Part shown: piece by piece, positions 13,544-13,636 of the stretch | Numbering within the stretch: the stretch's first letter is position 1 | How the letters are laid out: the number at the start of each line of letters is the position of its first letter | Assembly: GCA_039925865.1 (NCBI GenBank) | Contig: JBDSYA010000120.1 | Span: 1 to 13,636, forward strand | Direction: 5' to 3' | Length of the DNA: 13,636 nucleotides | Origin: JBDSYA01 sp039925865 | GTDB lineage: Bacteria > Bacteroidota > Ignavibacteria > Tepidaquicellales > Tepidaquicellaceae | Program-made: the position numbers and the translations under genes | Notes under the pieces: generated by a model | What the model was told of the DNA's origin: nothing | The model's database searches: none | Seen by the model: the letters and a program-made list of their open reading frames with translations, nothing else

Positions 13544-13636
13544 ATGATTGATTTTCCAAAAAATTATGATTTTTCTGTTTCAGAATTGAAGTGGCAAAAA
13601 TTCTGGGAAGAAAAAAAATTGTACGAATCACATCCG
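13544..13636 (+). CDS. valS: N-terminal fragment of a class I aminoacyl-tRNA synthetase, probably valyl-tRNA synthetase
   Basis: Only the first 31 codons lie in the window; the frame stays open to the last base. The peptide (residues 1-31) contains FPKNYDFSVSELKWQKFWEE, which resembles the N-terminal helix of class I ValS/LeuS/IleS enzymes, with the invariant KW..FWEE pattern. The leading FPKNYDF (compare LPKRYD-type starts) points to ValS, but the HIGH and KMSKS motifs are outside the window, so LeuS or IleS are not excluded. The ATG at 13544 is 4 nt after the ParA stop and no Shine-Dalgarno is visible. Confidence 0.65.
   Translation, partial: MIDFPKNYDFSVSELKWQKFWEEKKLYESHP

Overview
This AT-rich window is an ordinary chromosomal stretch from a bacterium of the Bacteroidota/Chlorobi (FCB) group, most like Ignavibacteria. 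That assignment is inference. It rests on two secreted proteins with type IX secretion C-terminal sorting domains (YPNPFNPST-type motif), a GloVer-repeat lipoprotein, an almost complete lack of Shine-Dalgarno sequences, and promoter-like sites of the Bacteroidota form (TTTG, about 20 nt, TAnnTTTG). Six of the 17 genes appear to start with TTG, none with GTG. I see no mobile element, CRISPR array, tRNA or rRNA.

Left block (1-5525), all on the minus strand. Reading in the direction of transcription: purine nucleoside phosphorylase and TatD hydrolase (4-nt overlap); a small proline-rich DUF4190-like membrane protein followed by a clear intrinsic terminator; dUTPase; a short, divergent RsmI-type methyltransferase overlapping corA by 4 nt; and a GloVer-repeat lipoprotein that runs off the left edge of the window.

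Middle block (5684-8165), plus strand, divergent from the first across a 158-bp promoter region. It holds a four-repeat TPR protein, a T9SS-sorted secreted protein, a lone nuoI (complex I subunit I) and a second T9SS-sorted protein 3 nt behind nuoI.

Right block (8405-13636), plus strand. A CNNM/CorC-type CBS-domain membrane protein comes first. A very tight run follows: mlaE, pyrB, pyrC, a ParA-like ATPase and the start of a class I aminoacyl-tRNA synthetase, probably valS. Gaps are 2-4 nt, so these are probably co-transcribed. The run mixes lipid transport, de novo pyrimidine synthesis, a partitioning-type ATPase and translation.

Most genes are housekeeping, and nucleotide metabolism recurs (dut, pnp, pyrB, pyrC). 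I did not find a convincing new defence or mobile system. The points most worth a second look are the open-ended repeat lipoprotein, the TTG-start bias, the genes separated from their usual partners (nuoI, mlaE, parA), the divergent RsmI-like protein, and a terminator placed directly in front of dut.
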